A stretch of DNA of 64,000 nt from JAZKFT01 sp040386335 (GTDB lineage Bacteria > Bacteroidota > Bacteroidia > Chitinophagales > Chitinophagaceae), in the NCBI GenBank assembly GCA_040386335.1, contig JAZKFT010000001.1, positions 62,001-126,000 of the forward strand, given 5' to 3'. The notes below the pieces were generated by a model that saw nothing but the letters and a program-made list of their open reading frames with translations, did no database searches and had not been told where the DNA came from. Position numbers and translations under genes: made by a program. This document shows, piece after piece, positions 35,177 to 44,112 of this stretch. Numbering within the stretch: position 1 is the first letter of the stretch; the number at the start of each line of letters is the position of its first letter.

Positions 35177-36454
35177 ATGAACAATCCTGAGCATATTTAC
35201 CTGCAGCAGTATATCCAGCTTGTTGAGCAGAAATTAGGTTGGCAGCCACTGGAAGAGTGGCGCAATTATGAATTCAATGAATTGAGTGAAAAAATACTGG
35301 ATACAACGAGTGTAAACCTTAGCGCCACCACACTGAAAAGGGTATTTGGCAAGGTTAAATACGATAGTCTTCCCAGCAGCGCTACCTTAAATGCCCTGGC
35401 AGCTTTCCTGGGTTATAGCAATTGGATGGCATTTAAATCGGAAAAGAAGCCCGGGCCCGTTGCGGAGGAGGAGCACATGATTTCCTTACCAGCTAAAAAG
35501 AGACAGGATTTGTTTTACAAAGTACTTCTGGCAGGAGCGGCAGTACTGACGCTGGTCTTTATATTGGGATTTATAATTTTATCCGGCAAGCCCGCCATCC
35601 CGTTAAGTAAAACAGATTCCATCGTTTTTGGCAGCAGGCGGGTAGCGGCAGGGTTACCTAATACCGTGGTATTTAACCTGGATCTGAAAGGAATTCAATC
35701 TGATAATATGCGGATTCAGCAGGATTGGGATAGCGCCAGGACGATTCAGATCCAGCCCGGTCAAACTGCGGCCACAGGTTTTTATTATCGCCCGGGGTAT
35801 TTCAGGGCTAAATTAATTATAGATGAAAAAGTGGTAAAGGAACATGACCTTTTTATTAAAGCTGAAGAATGGATGGCCACCATTGATCTCGACCCGGTGC
35901 CGGATTATCTAAAAAAGGAAGAATTGGTGCTCAATAATGAAATGGGTATTAGCAATGCCATTTTGCAAAAAATAAAAGGCATAACGACCCCGGTTGCACT
36001 CACTTACCATTTGGTAAGACCATTCAATGGCCTGCAAAGTGACCAGTTTACGTTCCGGGCATCTTTAAAAAATATTTTTGGAGAGGGCCCCGCCGTTTGT
36101 AAAACCACTAAAATTTATATTCTATGTACCCGGGGATTTTTTGCTATCCCCCTTAGCATTCCCGGCTGTGTGGGGGATATCAACATGAGGCTGAGCGATA
36201 AAAGAATAGAAGGACGGGTGAACGATCTTTCTTTATTTGGCACCGATCTGTCTGTGTGGAATAAGATCAAAGTAGCAGTAGAGAACCGTCGGGTTACGAT
36301 ATCCCTCAACGAAAAGGTGATTTATAAAGATCAATACCAGCAAGATGCGGGAGAGGTGGTAGGACTGAGATTTAGTTTTGCGGGCGCTGGTTCGGTAGAT
36401 GATGTGAGTTTATCAAACAACCGGAATGAGATCGTTTATAAGAGTAACTTTTAA
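35177..36454 (+). CDS. Membrane-anchored protein with N-terminal DNA-binding-like domain
   Basis: 425 residues. Residues about 1-90 form a conserved Bacteroidota module (LSEKILDTTSVNLSATTLKRVFGKVKYDSLPSSATLNALAAFLGY) that resembles a helix-turn-helix of the phage-repressor type. A single membrane helix follows (about 116-136, VLLAGAAVLTLVFILGFIILSG), then about 290 residues outside the cytoplasm. The end (KVAVENRRVTISLNEKVIYKD, VGLRFSFAGAGSVDDVSLSNN) has lectin-like strands. This is the layout of a one-component transmembrane regulator: outer sensor, inner DNA-binding head. Its divergent neighbour is a secreted lectin-fold protein. Direct DNA binding is not shown. Confidence 0.65.
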   Translation: MNNPEHIYLQQYIQLVEQKLGWQPLEEWRNYEFNELSEKILDTTSVNLSATTLKRVFGKVKYDSLPSSATLNALAAFLGYSNWMAFKSEKKPGPVAEEEHMISLPAKKRQDLFYKVLLAGAAVLTLVFILGFIILSGKPAIPLSKTDSIVFGSRRVAAGLPNTVVFNLDLKGIQSDNMRIQQDWDSARTIQIQPGQTAATGFYYRPGYFRAKLIIDEKVVKEHDLFIKAEEWMATIDLDPVPDYLKKEELVLNNEMGISNAILQKIKGITTPVALTYHLVRPFNGLQSDQFTFRASLKNIFGEGPAVCKTTKIYILCTRGFFAIPLSIPGCVGDINMRLSDKRIEGRVNDLSLFGTDLSVWNKIKVAVENRRVTISLNEKVIYKDQYQQDAGEVVGLRFSFAGAGSVDDVSLSNNRNEIVYKSNF

Positions 36455-36570
36455 CCGTGACCATCCTTTTCCATAGCAGTTGCCTCTTAAAAACGCAATT
36501 ATTTAGCCCTTTTATTACCAAATATCAGTCTGCAGTCCTGTTAACCTTTCAGCAACTTTGGTTTTTTGCC

Positions 36571-36600
36571 TTGCTGCCCCGCCGTTAAGCCTTACTTTCG
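36571..36600 (+). promoter_or_regulatory. Promoter of typA
   Basis: TTG (36571-36573), 19 bases, TACTTTCG (36593-36600). The same two elements and spacing as the rpsA promoter. The predicted leader is about 85 bases. Confidence 0.65.
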
Positions 36601-36694
36601 CCGCCAATTTGGTTTATTGACCTTTGTTCAGCCGGTTTCTTTTACCGGCATTTGCAAGGTTTCCAGTCGGCCAATCAACTAATTCAACATACAA

Positions 36695-38506
36695 ATGAAC
36701 ATTCGTAACATCGCCATCATTGCCCACGTAGATCACGGCAAAACAACGTTGGTGGACAAAATTTTGCACAGCACCAATGTGTTTCGTGCCAACCAGGAAA
36801 CTGGTGACCTGATAATGGATAACAACGATCTTGAAAGGGAGCGCGGTATCACTATCTTAAGTAAAAACATTTCAGTTCAGTACAAAGATGTAAAGATCAA
36901 TGTGATCGATACCCCTGGTCACGCGGACTTTGGCGGAGAGGTGGAGCGTGTTTTGAAAATGGCCGATGGCGTGTGCCTGCTGGTAGATGCATTTGAAGGC
37001 CCGATGCCGCAAACCCGTTTTGTGTTGCAGAAAGCGCTTCAGCTTAACCTGAAACCCATCGTTATCATTAATAAAGTGGACAAGCCAAACTGCCGTCCTG
37101 ATGAGGTACACGATGCGGTATTCGAACTGTTCTTTAACCTGGATGCTACCGAAGAGCAATTGAATTTCCCGACTTTCTATGGTTCGTCCAAGCAGGGTTG
37201 GTTCAATACTTCGCTGGAACCTACCGATAATATTTTCCCATTGCTGGATGGTATTTTGGAATACGTACCACCTGCGGAAGAAGTACAAGGCACTTTGCAA
37301 ATGCAGATCACGTCATTGGATTATTCCTCTTTCCTTGGCCGTATAGCCGTGGGTAAAGTGGCCCGTGGTGTTATTACCGAAAATATGCAAATGCAGTTGT
37401 GTAAACTGGATGGCAGCTTCGTAAAAACACGTGTAAAGGAACTTTACGTTTTTGAAAGCCTTGGCAAGAAAAAAGTGAGCGAAGTAAAAGCCGGTGATAT
37501 ATGCGCAGTGGTAGGTATCGAAGGATTTAATATTGGTGAAACACTTGCTGATTTCGAAAACCCCGAGGCATTACCTGTTATATCTATTGATGAACCAACC
37601 ATGAACATGCAGTTTGGTATCAATAATTCACCGTTTTATGGCCGCGACGGAAAATTTGTAACCAGCCGTCACATCCGCGACAGGCTCATGAAGGAACTGG
37701 AAAAGAACCTGGCCCTGCGGGTAGAAGATACTGACGATGCCGATAAATTCATGGTTTTTGGCCGTGGTATTTTGCACCTGAGCGTATTGGTAGAAACCAT
37801 GCGTCGCGAAGGATTTGAATTAACCATCGGTCAGCCGCAGGTTATTGTAAAAGAAATAGATGGTAAAAAACACGAGCCATATGAGGTACTGGTAGTAGAT
37901 GTGCCCGAGAATTTCAGTGGCAGGGTGATAGACCTGGTAACACAGCGCAAAGGCGAAATGCTGATCATGGAAAGCAAAGGCGAAATGCAGCATTTGGAAT
38001 TTGAGATTCCGAGCCGTGGATTGATCGGACTGCGTAGCCAGATGCTGACCAACACCACCGGTGAAGCTGTTATGGCTCATCGCTTTAGCGAATACAAACC
38101 ATGGAAAGGCCCGATTCCCGGCCGTAACAATGGTGTATTGCTGAGCAAAAACACGGAAAAAACAACTGGTTACTCTATCGATAAATTACAGGACAGGGGA
38201 ACCTTCTTCGTAGATCCGGGAGAAGAGGTGTATGTAGGCCAGATCATCGCAGAGCACATTAAGCCAGGTGACCTGAACGTAAATGCAACAGAGCCCAAGA
38301 AACTCACCAACCACCGCGCCAGTGGTACGGACGATGCCAGCCGCATTGCTCCCAAAACATTGCTGACACTGGAAGAGTGTATGGAATATATTCAACAGGA
38401 TGAGTGCATCGAGGTAACGCCTAAAAATATCCGTATGCGCAAAGTAATATTGAACGAAGACGACCGCAAGAAAGTACAGAAGAGAATGGAAGCAGAAGCA
38501 TCTTAA
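36695..38506 (+). CDS. typA: Ribosome-associated GTPase TypA/BipA
   Basis: 603 residues, the usual family length. GTPase motifs: AHVDHGKTT (10-18), the switch I segment RERGITILSKN, DTPGHADFGGEVERVL and NKVDKPNCRPDEV. EF-G-like domains II, III and V follow, then the TypA-specific C-terminal domain (TGYSIDKLQDRGTFFVDPGEEVYVGQIIAEH, RMRKVILNEDDRKK). It acts on the 50S subunit, in assembly and in growth under stress. Monocistronic, with its own promoter and terminator. Confidence 0.96.
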   Translation: MNIRNIAIIAHVDHGKTTLVDKILHSTNVFRANQETGDLIMDNNDLERERGITILSKNISVQYKDVKINVIDTPGHADFGGEVERVLKMADGVCLLVDAFEGPMPQTRFVLQKALQLNLKPIVIINKVDKPNCRPDEVHDAVFELFFNLDATEEQLNFPTFYGSSKQGWFNTSLEPTDNIFPLLDGILEYVPPAEEVQGTLQMQITSLDYSSFLGRIAVGKVARGVITENMQMQLCKLDGSFVKTRVKELYVFESLGKKKVSEVKAGDICAVVGIEGFNIGETLADFENPEALPVISIDEPTMNMQFGINNSPFYGRDGKFVTSRHIRDRLMKELEKNLALRVEDTDDADKFMVFGRGILHLSVLVETMRREGFELTIGQPQVIVKEIDGKKHEPYEVLVVDVPENFSGRVIDLVTQRKGEMLIMESKGEMQHLEFEIPSRGLIGLRSQMLTNTTGEAVMAHRFSEYKPWKGPIPGRNNGVLLSKNTEKTTGYSIDKLQDRGTFFVDPGEEVYVGQIIAEHIKPGDLNVNATEPKKLTNHRASGTDDASRIAPKTLLTLEECMEYIQQDECIEVTPKNIRMRKVILNEDDRKKVQKRMEAEAS

Positions 38507-38531
38507 ATGCCTCCCAATTTTTTAAGAATAA

Positions 38532-38566
38532 TAAAAAAGCATCATAGAAATATGGTGCTTTTTTTA
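38532..38566 (+). terminator. Terminator of typA
   Basis: AAAAAAGCATCAT and ATGGTGCTTTTTT pair around AGAAAT, followed by further T. The A and T tracts on both sides make it bidirectional, so it could also serve the small minus-strand frame at 38584. Confidence 0.8.
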
Positions 38567-38583
38567 TGGTGATATCTGTGCGT

Positions 38584-38712
38584 TTATCCATAGGTGGGTA
38601 ACTGCGGGCGGAATTCGTGCTGTACCAGCCATATTGCGAAGGCCACTTTTAAACCCAAAGCCACCGCTTCCGGCATAATAAATATGTGTAGATAAAGCAG
38701 CCAGTTTTTCAT
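38584..38712 (-). CDS. Candidate small membrane protein (42 residues)
   Basis: An ATG (38710-38712) to TAA (38584-38586) frame in the gap between typA and the T9SS gene. The product begins MKNWLLYLHIFIMPEAVA, continues with a second hydrophobic part (LGLKVAFAIWLV) and ends with polar QHEFRPQLPTYG. It begins with MK and an aromatic/hydrophobic helix and has a bidirectional terminator just downstream. No homologue is known to me, and chance cannot be excluded. Confidence 0.3.
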   Translation of the reverse strand: MKNWLLYLHIFIMPEAVALGLKVAFAIWLVQHEFRPQLPTYG

Positions 38713-38722
38713 TTTTTAGGCA

Positions 38723-38752
38723 AGGTATGTTTGTGTTATAAAAAACATACCT
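38723..38752 (+). promoter_or_regulatory. Promoter element inside a palindrome at the start of the T9SS gene
   Basis: AGGTATGTTT (38723-38732) and AAACATACCT (38743-38752) are perfect 10-base arms, and the right arm abuts the ATG at 38753. The left arm contains TATGTTTG (38726-38733), a good -7 element, so the transcript would have a leader of only about 12 bases or none. The palindrome may be an operator. Confidence 0.45.
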
Positions 38753-39499
38753 ATGAAAAAAATCTTCACATCACTCCTGCTCACCTGGTTATTGGCATCA
38801 GGATTTGCCCAGCAAAATAGTGTAGCTACGGGCGGAAATGCCACTGGTTCCGGCGGGACAGTGAGCTTTAGCATTGGCCAGGTAGATTATAAATCTAACC
38901 CGGGAGCTGGCGGTTTTATTGTTCTGGAAGGATTGCAGCATCCCATTGTTGAAGTTGCTTTTCCCATAAAATTGCTTTCATTCAAAGCGGCTTGCACGAA
39001 CGGCGCTGTAGCTATTAATTGGGAAACCGCCTCTGAGGTCAACAGCGCCGGTTTTGTAATAGAAAAAAGCCGCGAAGCCAGTAATTGGTCTGTAGTAGCC
39101 ACTCTCGCAGCTGCGGGGCAATCTAATAGTCTAAAAAAATACAATGTCACGGATAACACACCTTTCGACAGCGTTACGTATTACCGCTTAAAATCAACCG
39201 ACCTCGACGGGAAATTTACGAATTCGGCTATCGTGGCTGTTATGGCCTGCGGCGGTGGGAAGCCTGGTATTTCGGTTTTCCCAAACCCCACCACAGAGGG
39301 CATTTACCTTACCCTGACTTCCGCAAATACCTACATGATGTATGAATTACTTAATAGCAGCGGCCAGAAAGTAGCCGGTAACCCGCTTCAGGGCAACAGT
39401 ACTTTTATCTCTATGAAAAATCTGCCGCCTGCTACTTATTACTTACGCATGGTAAATGGCGCCAGCACTTCACCCACCTTTAAAATTGTAAAAAAATAA
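38753..39499 (+). CDS. Secreted protein with T9SS type A sorting domain
   Basis: 248 residues. Signal peptide (MKKIFTSLLLTWLLASGFAQ), a short Gly/Ser-rich region (GGNATGSGGTVSFSIGQVDY) and a fibronectin-like segment (LLSFKAACTNGAVAINWETASEVNSAGFVIEKS). A C-terminal type A sorting domain of about 75 residues starts at ISVFPNPTTEGIYL and ends YYLRMVNGASTSPTFKIVKK. It should be exported by the type IX system and anchored or released at the surface. Twenty-two bases before the next gene, so probably one transcript with the pair at 39522 and 40577. Confidence 0.88.
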   Translation: MKKIFTSLLLTWLLASGFAQQNSVATGGNATGSGGTVSFSIGQVDYKSNPGAGGFIVLEGLQHPIVEVAFPIKLLSFKAACTNGAVAINWETASEVNSAGFVIEKSREASNWSVVATLAAAGQSNSLKKYNVTDNTPFDSVTYYRLKSTDLDGKFTNSAIVAVMACGGGKPGISVFPNPTTEGIYLTLTSANTYMMYELLNSSGQKVAGNPLQGNSTFISMKNLPPATYYLRMVNGASTSPTFKIVKK

Positions 39500-39521
39500 C
39501 TACCACTGAAAATTCTCAAAA

Positions 39522-40487
39522 ATGAAAAAATATATAATTACATGGAGCCTGATGCTTGTGACCCTGCACACTATAAAAGCACAGGCTCCGCAAACGATCG
39601 GCTACCAGGCTGTGATAAGAAGTGCTGCCAATATGCTGATTGCAAATACCACGGTAGGTATGCGTATTAGTATTATGCAAACCTCGGCTAACGGTACTGC
39701 TGTTTATGTGGAAAGACAGACGCCTGTAACCAATATAAATGGTCTTGCTACCGTACAAATAGGAAGTGGCACCTTATTGAGTGGCTCTATTGCCACAATA
39801 GATTGGAGTAACGGACCATATTTTATTAAGACAGAAACCGACCCCGCGGGCGGGACCAGCTATACAGTAGTAAACACAAGCCAGTTTCTAAGTGTTCCTT
39901 TTGCGCTTTGTGCCAAACCTGTAGGATCTGCAGGCGGCGACTTTGCAGGTAGCACGTACCCAAACCCGGTAGTCGCCAAATTAAATACTGTACCTGTACC
40001 AGCAGCAGCAGATGGTGATTTTTTAAAAATACTTCGATATAATTTCAACGGTACACAACAGTGGGAATTAAGACATCCTATTGAACCGTATGAAAGTATC
40101 GCCCCAGGCTTTATAAATATTATGGGAGATCCCGGCTTCGGAGTCCCACCTAAATTAACAAGAGGGGAGGATGATGCCATACTGATACCACTTTGCTATG
40201 GCTCCTATAACAGCGACAACAATACCTTATCCGGTAAAACGAACAACGTAACACTTACACGCATCAACACAGGTATCTATTTGCTCACAATAGACCCTTT
40301 GTCCATTGGAACTGGCCGGACTTTTGAACCTGTTATTGTAGCCAGTACCTCTAACTCGCTAAGTGTGATGGTCTCTGCCCATCGGGCCGGAGCCAATACT
40401 ATCGGTATCAACTGCTGGAAATACACTTCGCTAATAAACGCAGAACTCAGCGACCAGCCATTCACTTTTACGGTGTATAACAGGTAA
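39522..40487 (+). CDS. Secreted surface protein, tandem paralogue 1
   Basis: 321 residues. Signal peptide (TWSLMLVTLHTIKAQ). The N-terminal domain of about 110 residues follows a common Bacteroidota surface-protein pattern: APQTIGYQAVIRSAANMLIANTTVGMRISIMQTSANGTAVYVERQ, then GPYFIKTETDPAGGTSYTVV and FLSVPFALCA. A linker GGDFAGSTYPNPVVAKLNTV and a beta-rich domain with no recognised fold follow. About half of it matches the next gene (40577). It has no sorting domain of its own. Confidence 0.75.
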   Translation: MKKYIITWSLMLVTLHTIKAQAPQTIGYQAVIRSAANMLIANTTVGMRISIMQTSANGTAVYVERQTPVTNINGLATVQIGSGTLLSGSIATIDWSNGPYFIKTETDPAGGTSYTVVNTSQFLSVPFALCAKPVGSAGGDFAGSTYPNPVVAKLNTVPVPAAADGDFLKILRYNFNGTQQWELRHPIEPYESIAPGFINIMGDPGFGVPPKLTRGEDDAILIPLCYGSYNSDNNTLSGKTNNVTLTRINTGIYLLTIDPLSIGTGRTFEPVIVASTSNSLSVMVSAHRAGANTIGINCWKYTSLINAELSDQPFTFTVYNR

Positions 40488-40576
40488 AAAATAAACACAC
40501 TAAAATCCTGCATTACATGTATTTCGTCTCTAAATTATTCATTACTGGTTCGTTATTCATTATAAAAAATTAAACC

Positions 40577-41524
40577 ATGAAAAAAGTTTTCACTTCCATC
40601 TTCTTTTTGTCAATAGTATCTATTCATGCTATTGCACAGGTGCCGCAAAAAATAAGTTACCAGGGTATTATACGCAACGCCGCCAATGCGTTGGTGGCCA
40701 ATGCCACTGTGGGAATGCGCCTGAGCATCGTACAAACCACCGCCAATGGAACCGCTGTGTATGTAGAAACACAGACACCCGCCACCAACGCAAATGGCCT
40801 GGTAAGTATAGAAATTGGCGGAGGCTCCATCGTTAGCGGCACCATGGCAGGCATTAACTGGAACGCAGGCCCTTATTTCATAAAAACGGAAACCGACCCT
40901 GCCGGTGGCACGAATTACAGTATTACAGGCATCAGTCAATTATTAAGTGTGCCTTTTGCCCTTGCTGCCAGCCCAATAGGCCCGGCGGGCGGCGATTTAG
41001 GCGGCACTTACCCAAATCCTAAAGTTACCAGATTAAACACGGTGACTTTACCTGCAATGCCCCCCGGACAGGCTGATTATGGTAAAACACTTCGCTATAA
41101 TTATACCGGCTCTAACCAGTGGGAATATAAATCTCCGGTAGAAGTAGGGGAAAGCATTAGCCCCGGTTTTGTAAATGTCACCGGGCAAGGTTTTGATGCT
41201 GGCCGTGTTACCAGGGCAGGAGATATTGCTAACATGATACCTGTTGGCTACGGTACTTATAATGCATTGACCAATACTTTTGCCGGAAAGACCAACAGCC
41301 TTACGTTTACGAAAAATGGTGTGGGTGAATACCAGATTGAACTCTCCAACGTGTGGTATAGTTCCAATACCACCTTAAACCCTGTGGTACTATGCACCTT
41401 AAAAGGATTTGGAATGATCAGCTACCAGTATTTTCCAACTACAAATATTATTGAAATATATACTAAAAGTAGCCTTGGCACACCTACTGATTTTGGCTTT
41501 AGTGTGGTAGTTTTTAACAGGTAA
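40577..41524 (+). CDS. Secreted surface protein, tandem paralogue 2
   Basis: 315 residues, a clear paralogue of 39522: PQKISYQGIIRNAANALVANATVGMRLSIVQTTANGTAVYVE, GPYFIKTETDPAGGTNYSI, LLSVPFALAA, GGDLGGTYPNPKVTRLNTV, and matching C-terminal blocks (SPGFVNV, GYGTYNALTNTFAGKTNSLT ending FSVVVFNR). Signal peptide ending SIHAIAQ. The N-terminal domain is more conserved than the C-terminal half, as expected if the latter carries the specificity. Unknown function; possibly part of a surface structure or exported with the T9SS protein upstream. Confidence 0.75.
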   Translation: MKKVFTSIFFLSIVSIHAIAQVPQKISYQGIIRNAANALVANATVGMRLSIVQTTANGTAVYVETQTPATNANGLVSIEIGGGSIVSGTMAGINWNAGPYFIKTETDPAGGTNYSITGISQLLSVPFALAASPIGPAGGDLGGTYPNPKVTRLNTVTLPAMPPGQADYGKTLRYNYTGSNQWEYKSPVEVGESISPGFVNVTGQGFDAGRVTRAGDIANMIPVGYGTYNALTNTFAGKTNSLTFTKNGVGEYQIELSNVWYSSNTTLNPVVLCTLKGFGMISYQYFPTTNIIEIYTKSSLGTPTDFGFSVVVFNR

Positions 41525-41609
41525 CGATTACTTCCCTGATTTACTGTGTTAAAAAGGAGTTGATATCCTTATAATGGTGTGTGACATGGGGTTAAAGAAT
41601 TCCATCTTC

Positions 41610-42488
41610 TTAATTCCTTTTATCCAACCCCCAGGCCAATTTATTTCTAAGCGTTTCAAGGAAAGTATTTTCATTGAGCCTGACCAGGCCGATGGTAAAG
41701 GATTCTTTGCGGACAGCCAGCTGGATGTCTTTTTCAACAATTTCCCGGCGGCTGTCGAGGCTGCACAAAAACTGGTCGGTGCGGCCCTCTATTTCAAAGG
41801 AAATAATATTGTCGTCGGGCACTACCAATGGCCGCACGTTGAGGTTGTGCGGGGCCACGGGGGTAATTACAAAACTGCCGCTTTCGGGGAAAACAATGGG
41901 GCCATTGCAGCTAAGATTATACCCTGTGCTGCCCGTGGGCGTGCTTACGATCAGGCCATCAGCCCAATAAGTGTTTAAGAATTCACCATTCATGTAAGTA
42001 TGCACTTTGATCATCGGCGACGTGTCCTTTTTATGAATCACAAATTCATTGAGCCCAAAAGGTGCACCACCAAATAACGGCAGGTTGGAATCCACATGTA
42101 TCAAAGTACGTTGATCAATATGGTACGTACGGCTTGTAAGCGATTCCACGGCATGGTGTAATTCTTCTTTACCAATGCTGGCCAAAAAGCCGAGCCTCCC
42201 AAAATTGATACCCAGCAGCGGAATCTCTTTGTCGCGTATCAGGGTTACGGTATCCAGCATGGTACCATCGCCGCCAAGACTTATGAGGCAATCCACTGAC
42301 TCATCTAAACCACTCGTATTGGTAAAAGTGTTGTATTGAAACGATTTGGTATTGCGTTCGAAAGATTTGGTAACCAGCGGTGCATATACCAGCGGTTCCA
42401 CTTTTTGCAATTTCAGTTCCTGCATCAGGGCCTTGAGGTGCTGTTCAATTTCTTCATCGAGGCCGCGGCTGTAGATGGCTACTTTCAT
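41610..42488 (-). CDS. nadK: NAD kinase
   Basis: 292 residues. It phosphorylates NAD to NADP using ATP or polyphosphate. Diagnostic: GGDGT (72-76, ISLGGDGTMLDT), GINFGRLGFLAS, NEFVIHK, DGLIVSTPTGSTGYNLSCNGPIV, and PLVVPDD. The length fits the family. Convergent with the surface-protein gene 40577 and downstream of the heptad array. Confidence 0.95.
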   Translation of the reverse strand: MKVAIYSRGLDEEIEQHLKALMQELKLQKVEPLVYAPLVTKSFERNTKSFQYNTFTNTSGLDESVDCLISLGGDGTMLDTVTLIRDKEIPLLGINFGRLGFLASIGKEELHHAVESLTSRTYHIDQRTLIHVDSNLPLFGGAPFGLNEFVIHKKDTSPMIKVHTYMNGEFLNTYWADGLIVSTPTGSTGYNLSCNGPIVFPESGSFVITPVAPHNLNVRPLVVPDDNIISFEIEGRTDQFLCSLDSRREIVEKDIQLAVRKESFTIGLVRLNENTFLETLRNKLAWGLDKRN

Positions 42489-42524
42489 GGGTTTAAAAGT
42501 TCGGGGTCAGGGGCTAAGATACAA

Positions 42525-42587
42525 GGTTCAAGGCACAAGGTTCAAGATCCAGGGTTCAAGGGTCAAGGTTCAAGGTCCAAGGTTCAG
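42525..42587. repeat. Heptad-period array upstream of nadK
   Basis: Nine contiguous 7-base units: GGTTCAA, GGCACAA, GGTTCAA, GATCCAG, GGTTCAA, GGGTCAA, GGTTCAA, GGTCCAA, GGTTCAG. Five of the nine begin GGTTCA and all keep the frame of 7. A related inverted stretch (TTTGAACCTTGGCTCTTGGACC) lies at about 42656-42679, so the 196-base gap could fold back on itself. Confidence 0.75.
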
Positions 42588-42684
42588 AGTATAAAGTCGA
42601 AGGGGAGGTTTCAAGCTCAGACTTCCGGGTTTGAGAACGATATCCAAATTTCACGGTTTGAACCTTGGCTCTTGGACCTTTGGT

Positions 42685-44112
42685 TTAGAAGTCAGAACCG
42701 GTATGATAATAGAGCCCACTGTTTCCCAGCTGGTTAAAACTGATTTCTATCTTTAGTATCAAATCGTAGATGGTTACGATATCCAGGCCAAAACCATAGG
42801 TGCGCAGCAGTTTGTTGCTAAGCCTGCTGTTGTTGGTTTGGTTGCGGGTGTGTACATAGCCAAGGTCGCCAAATACTTTTCCATAAAAAGTAAATGGTAT
42901 ACGGTCGTGGCTTTTGCTTTTGATAAAATTCTTAAATGTAAACCCAAAGATTTTTTTTCTCAGCGTGCCTTTAATTAACCCACCGGCAACACCATCTACC
43001 ACTAAGTATTCCATACCTCTCATGCTAAGGTCGCCATACCCAAGCAGGTGTGTATTGTAATAAGGCTGCTTAAAAGGTAACTTGATGGTGGCTGCCGCCT
43101 GTAGCGCAAAATAGGTGGTTGGCAAGGGTAGCTTCCAACTGTGAAGATATTTTCCGCCCACAGCAAATAAGCCAAGTGCCTTGCTGAACCGTTTAAATGC
43201 GTAGACATCCACATACCAGCCCCGAAGCGGGTACTTAATATAATCCACATTAAAGAACTGGAAGGCATATGAGAGATCGGCATAGTTCCCCTGCAGCGCT
43301 CCATTGCCAAAAAATTCACGGTTCATTTTTCCAATAGCCGAATCTATCTTGTCGCTGTTGTAGCTCAGGCGTAGACTATGACGTTCCTTGCTGCCTTTCC
43401 GGTAGGTATATCCTATATGGCCACTGATAAATGTACGTGCAAAACCAGGCAATTTTAAAAATTGCAGGGTGTCGAAATTGGTGCTGTAGTTCACCTCCCG
43501 GTTACGGGCGTATTGAAAACCCATAAACATACCGTGCCTCAGGTTTTTATCGAGGTAGGGCTGGGTATAGTTAAAAGATATTTGCTGTGTATAGCCACCG
43601 ATCAGCCACACATTCAGATTGTCGTTTCGCCCGGTGAGGTTGTTTTGGGTGACTTTAATACCAACATTCACCCGTGAAAGACTTGCTTTATAAGTTTGGA
43701 TCCACTCGTTCCAGTTACGGTCTATTACTTTAAAATAAGGAACCGGGAAAAGATAGAGCCGTTCCTTTACCTCCACTACCATGTCTGCATTACTGGAATC
43801 CAATTGAACAATGGTAATGGTCGCATCCACAAAAAGGCCGGTGTTAATCAATTGTTCTTTGGTGAGTGTCATCCTGTATTCCAGGTCTTTCTGTCCATAG
43901 GTAACGCCTTTTTCAAAAGCGAATTCTCTTTCAACAATATAAATTTTAGTGCGCCTGTTGCCGGTAATGGAGATATTTCTGATGGTGCGGACTATTTGTT
44001 CGTTGGTGCTGGTGTCGACCGGGGAAACCATCGTATCGGCGATGTTATTTTGTGCCATGGCAAAGCAGCTTGACAATCCCAGGCAAATAAATGTTATAAG
44101 GCGAATCAGCAT
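42685..44112 (-). CDS. BamA/Omp85-like outer-membrane protein with one POTRA domain
   Basis: 475 residues. Signal peptide (ITFICLGLSSCFAMAQ), one POTRA domain (about 40-130: VRTIRNISITGNRRTKIYIVEREFAFEKG, LINTGLFVDATITIVQLDSSNADMVVEVKERLYLFP) and then a C-terminal beta-barrel of about 330 residues (surface-antigen family). It is far smaller than BamA, which has five POTRAs, so it resembles the short TamA-/Omp85-type proteins of Bacteroidota. Probably an outer-membrane insertase or transporter. The barrel ends NQLGNSGLYYHTGSDF. The cargo is unknown. Confidence 0.8.
   Translation of the reverse strand: MLIRLITFICLGLSSCFAMAQNNIADTMVSPVDTSTNEQIVRTIRNISITGNRRTKIYIVEREFAFEKGVTYGQKDLEYRMTLTKEQLINTGLFVDATITIVQLDSSNADMVVEVKERLYLFPVPYFKVIDRNWNEWIQTYKASLSRVNVGIKVTQNNLTGRNDNLNVWLIGGYTQQISFNYTQPYLDKNLRHGMFMGFQYARNREVNYSTNFDTLQFLKLPGFARTFISGHIGYTYRKGSKERHSLRLSYNSDKIDSAIGKMNREFFGNGALQGNYADLSYAFQFFNVDYIKYPLRGWYVDVYAFKRFSKALGLFAVGGKYLHSWKLPLPTTYFALQAAATIKLPFKQPYYNTHLLGYGDLSMRGMEYLVVDGVAGGLIKGTLRKKIFGFTFKNFIKSKSHDRIPFTFYGKVFGDLGYVHTRNQTNNSRLSNKLLRTYGFGLDIVTIYDLILKIEISFNQLGNSGLYYHTGSDF

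Noticed and set aside
42525..42587. Possible CRISPR array
   Set aside because: The units are 7 bases, contiguous and degenerate, with no spacers; no cas gene is present in the window.
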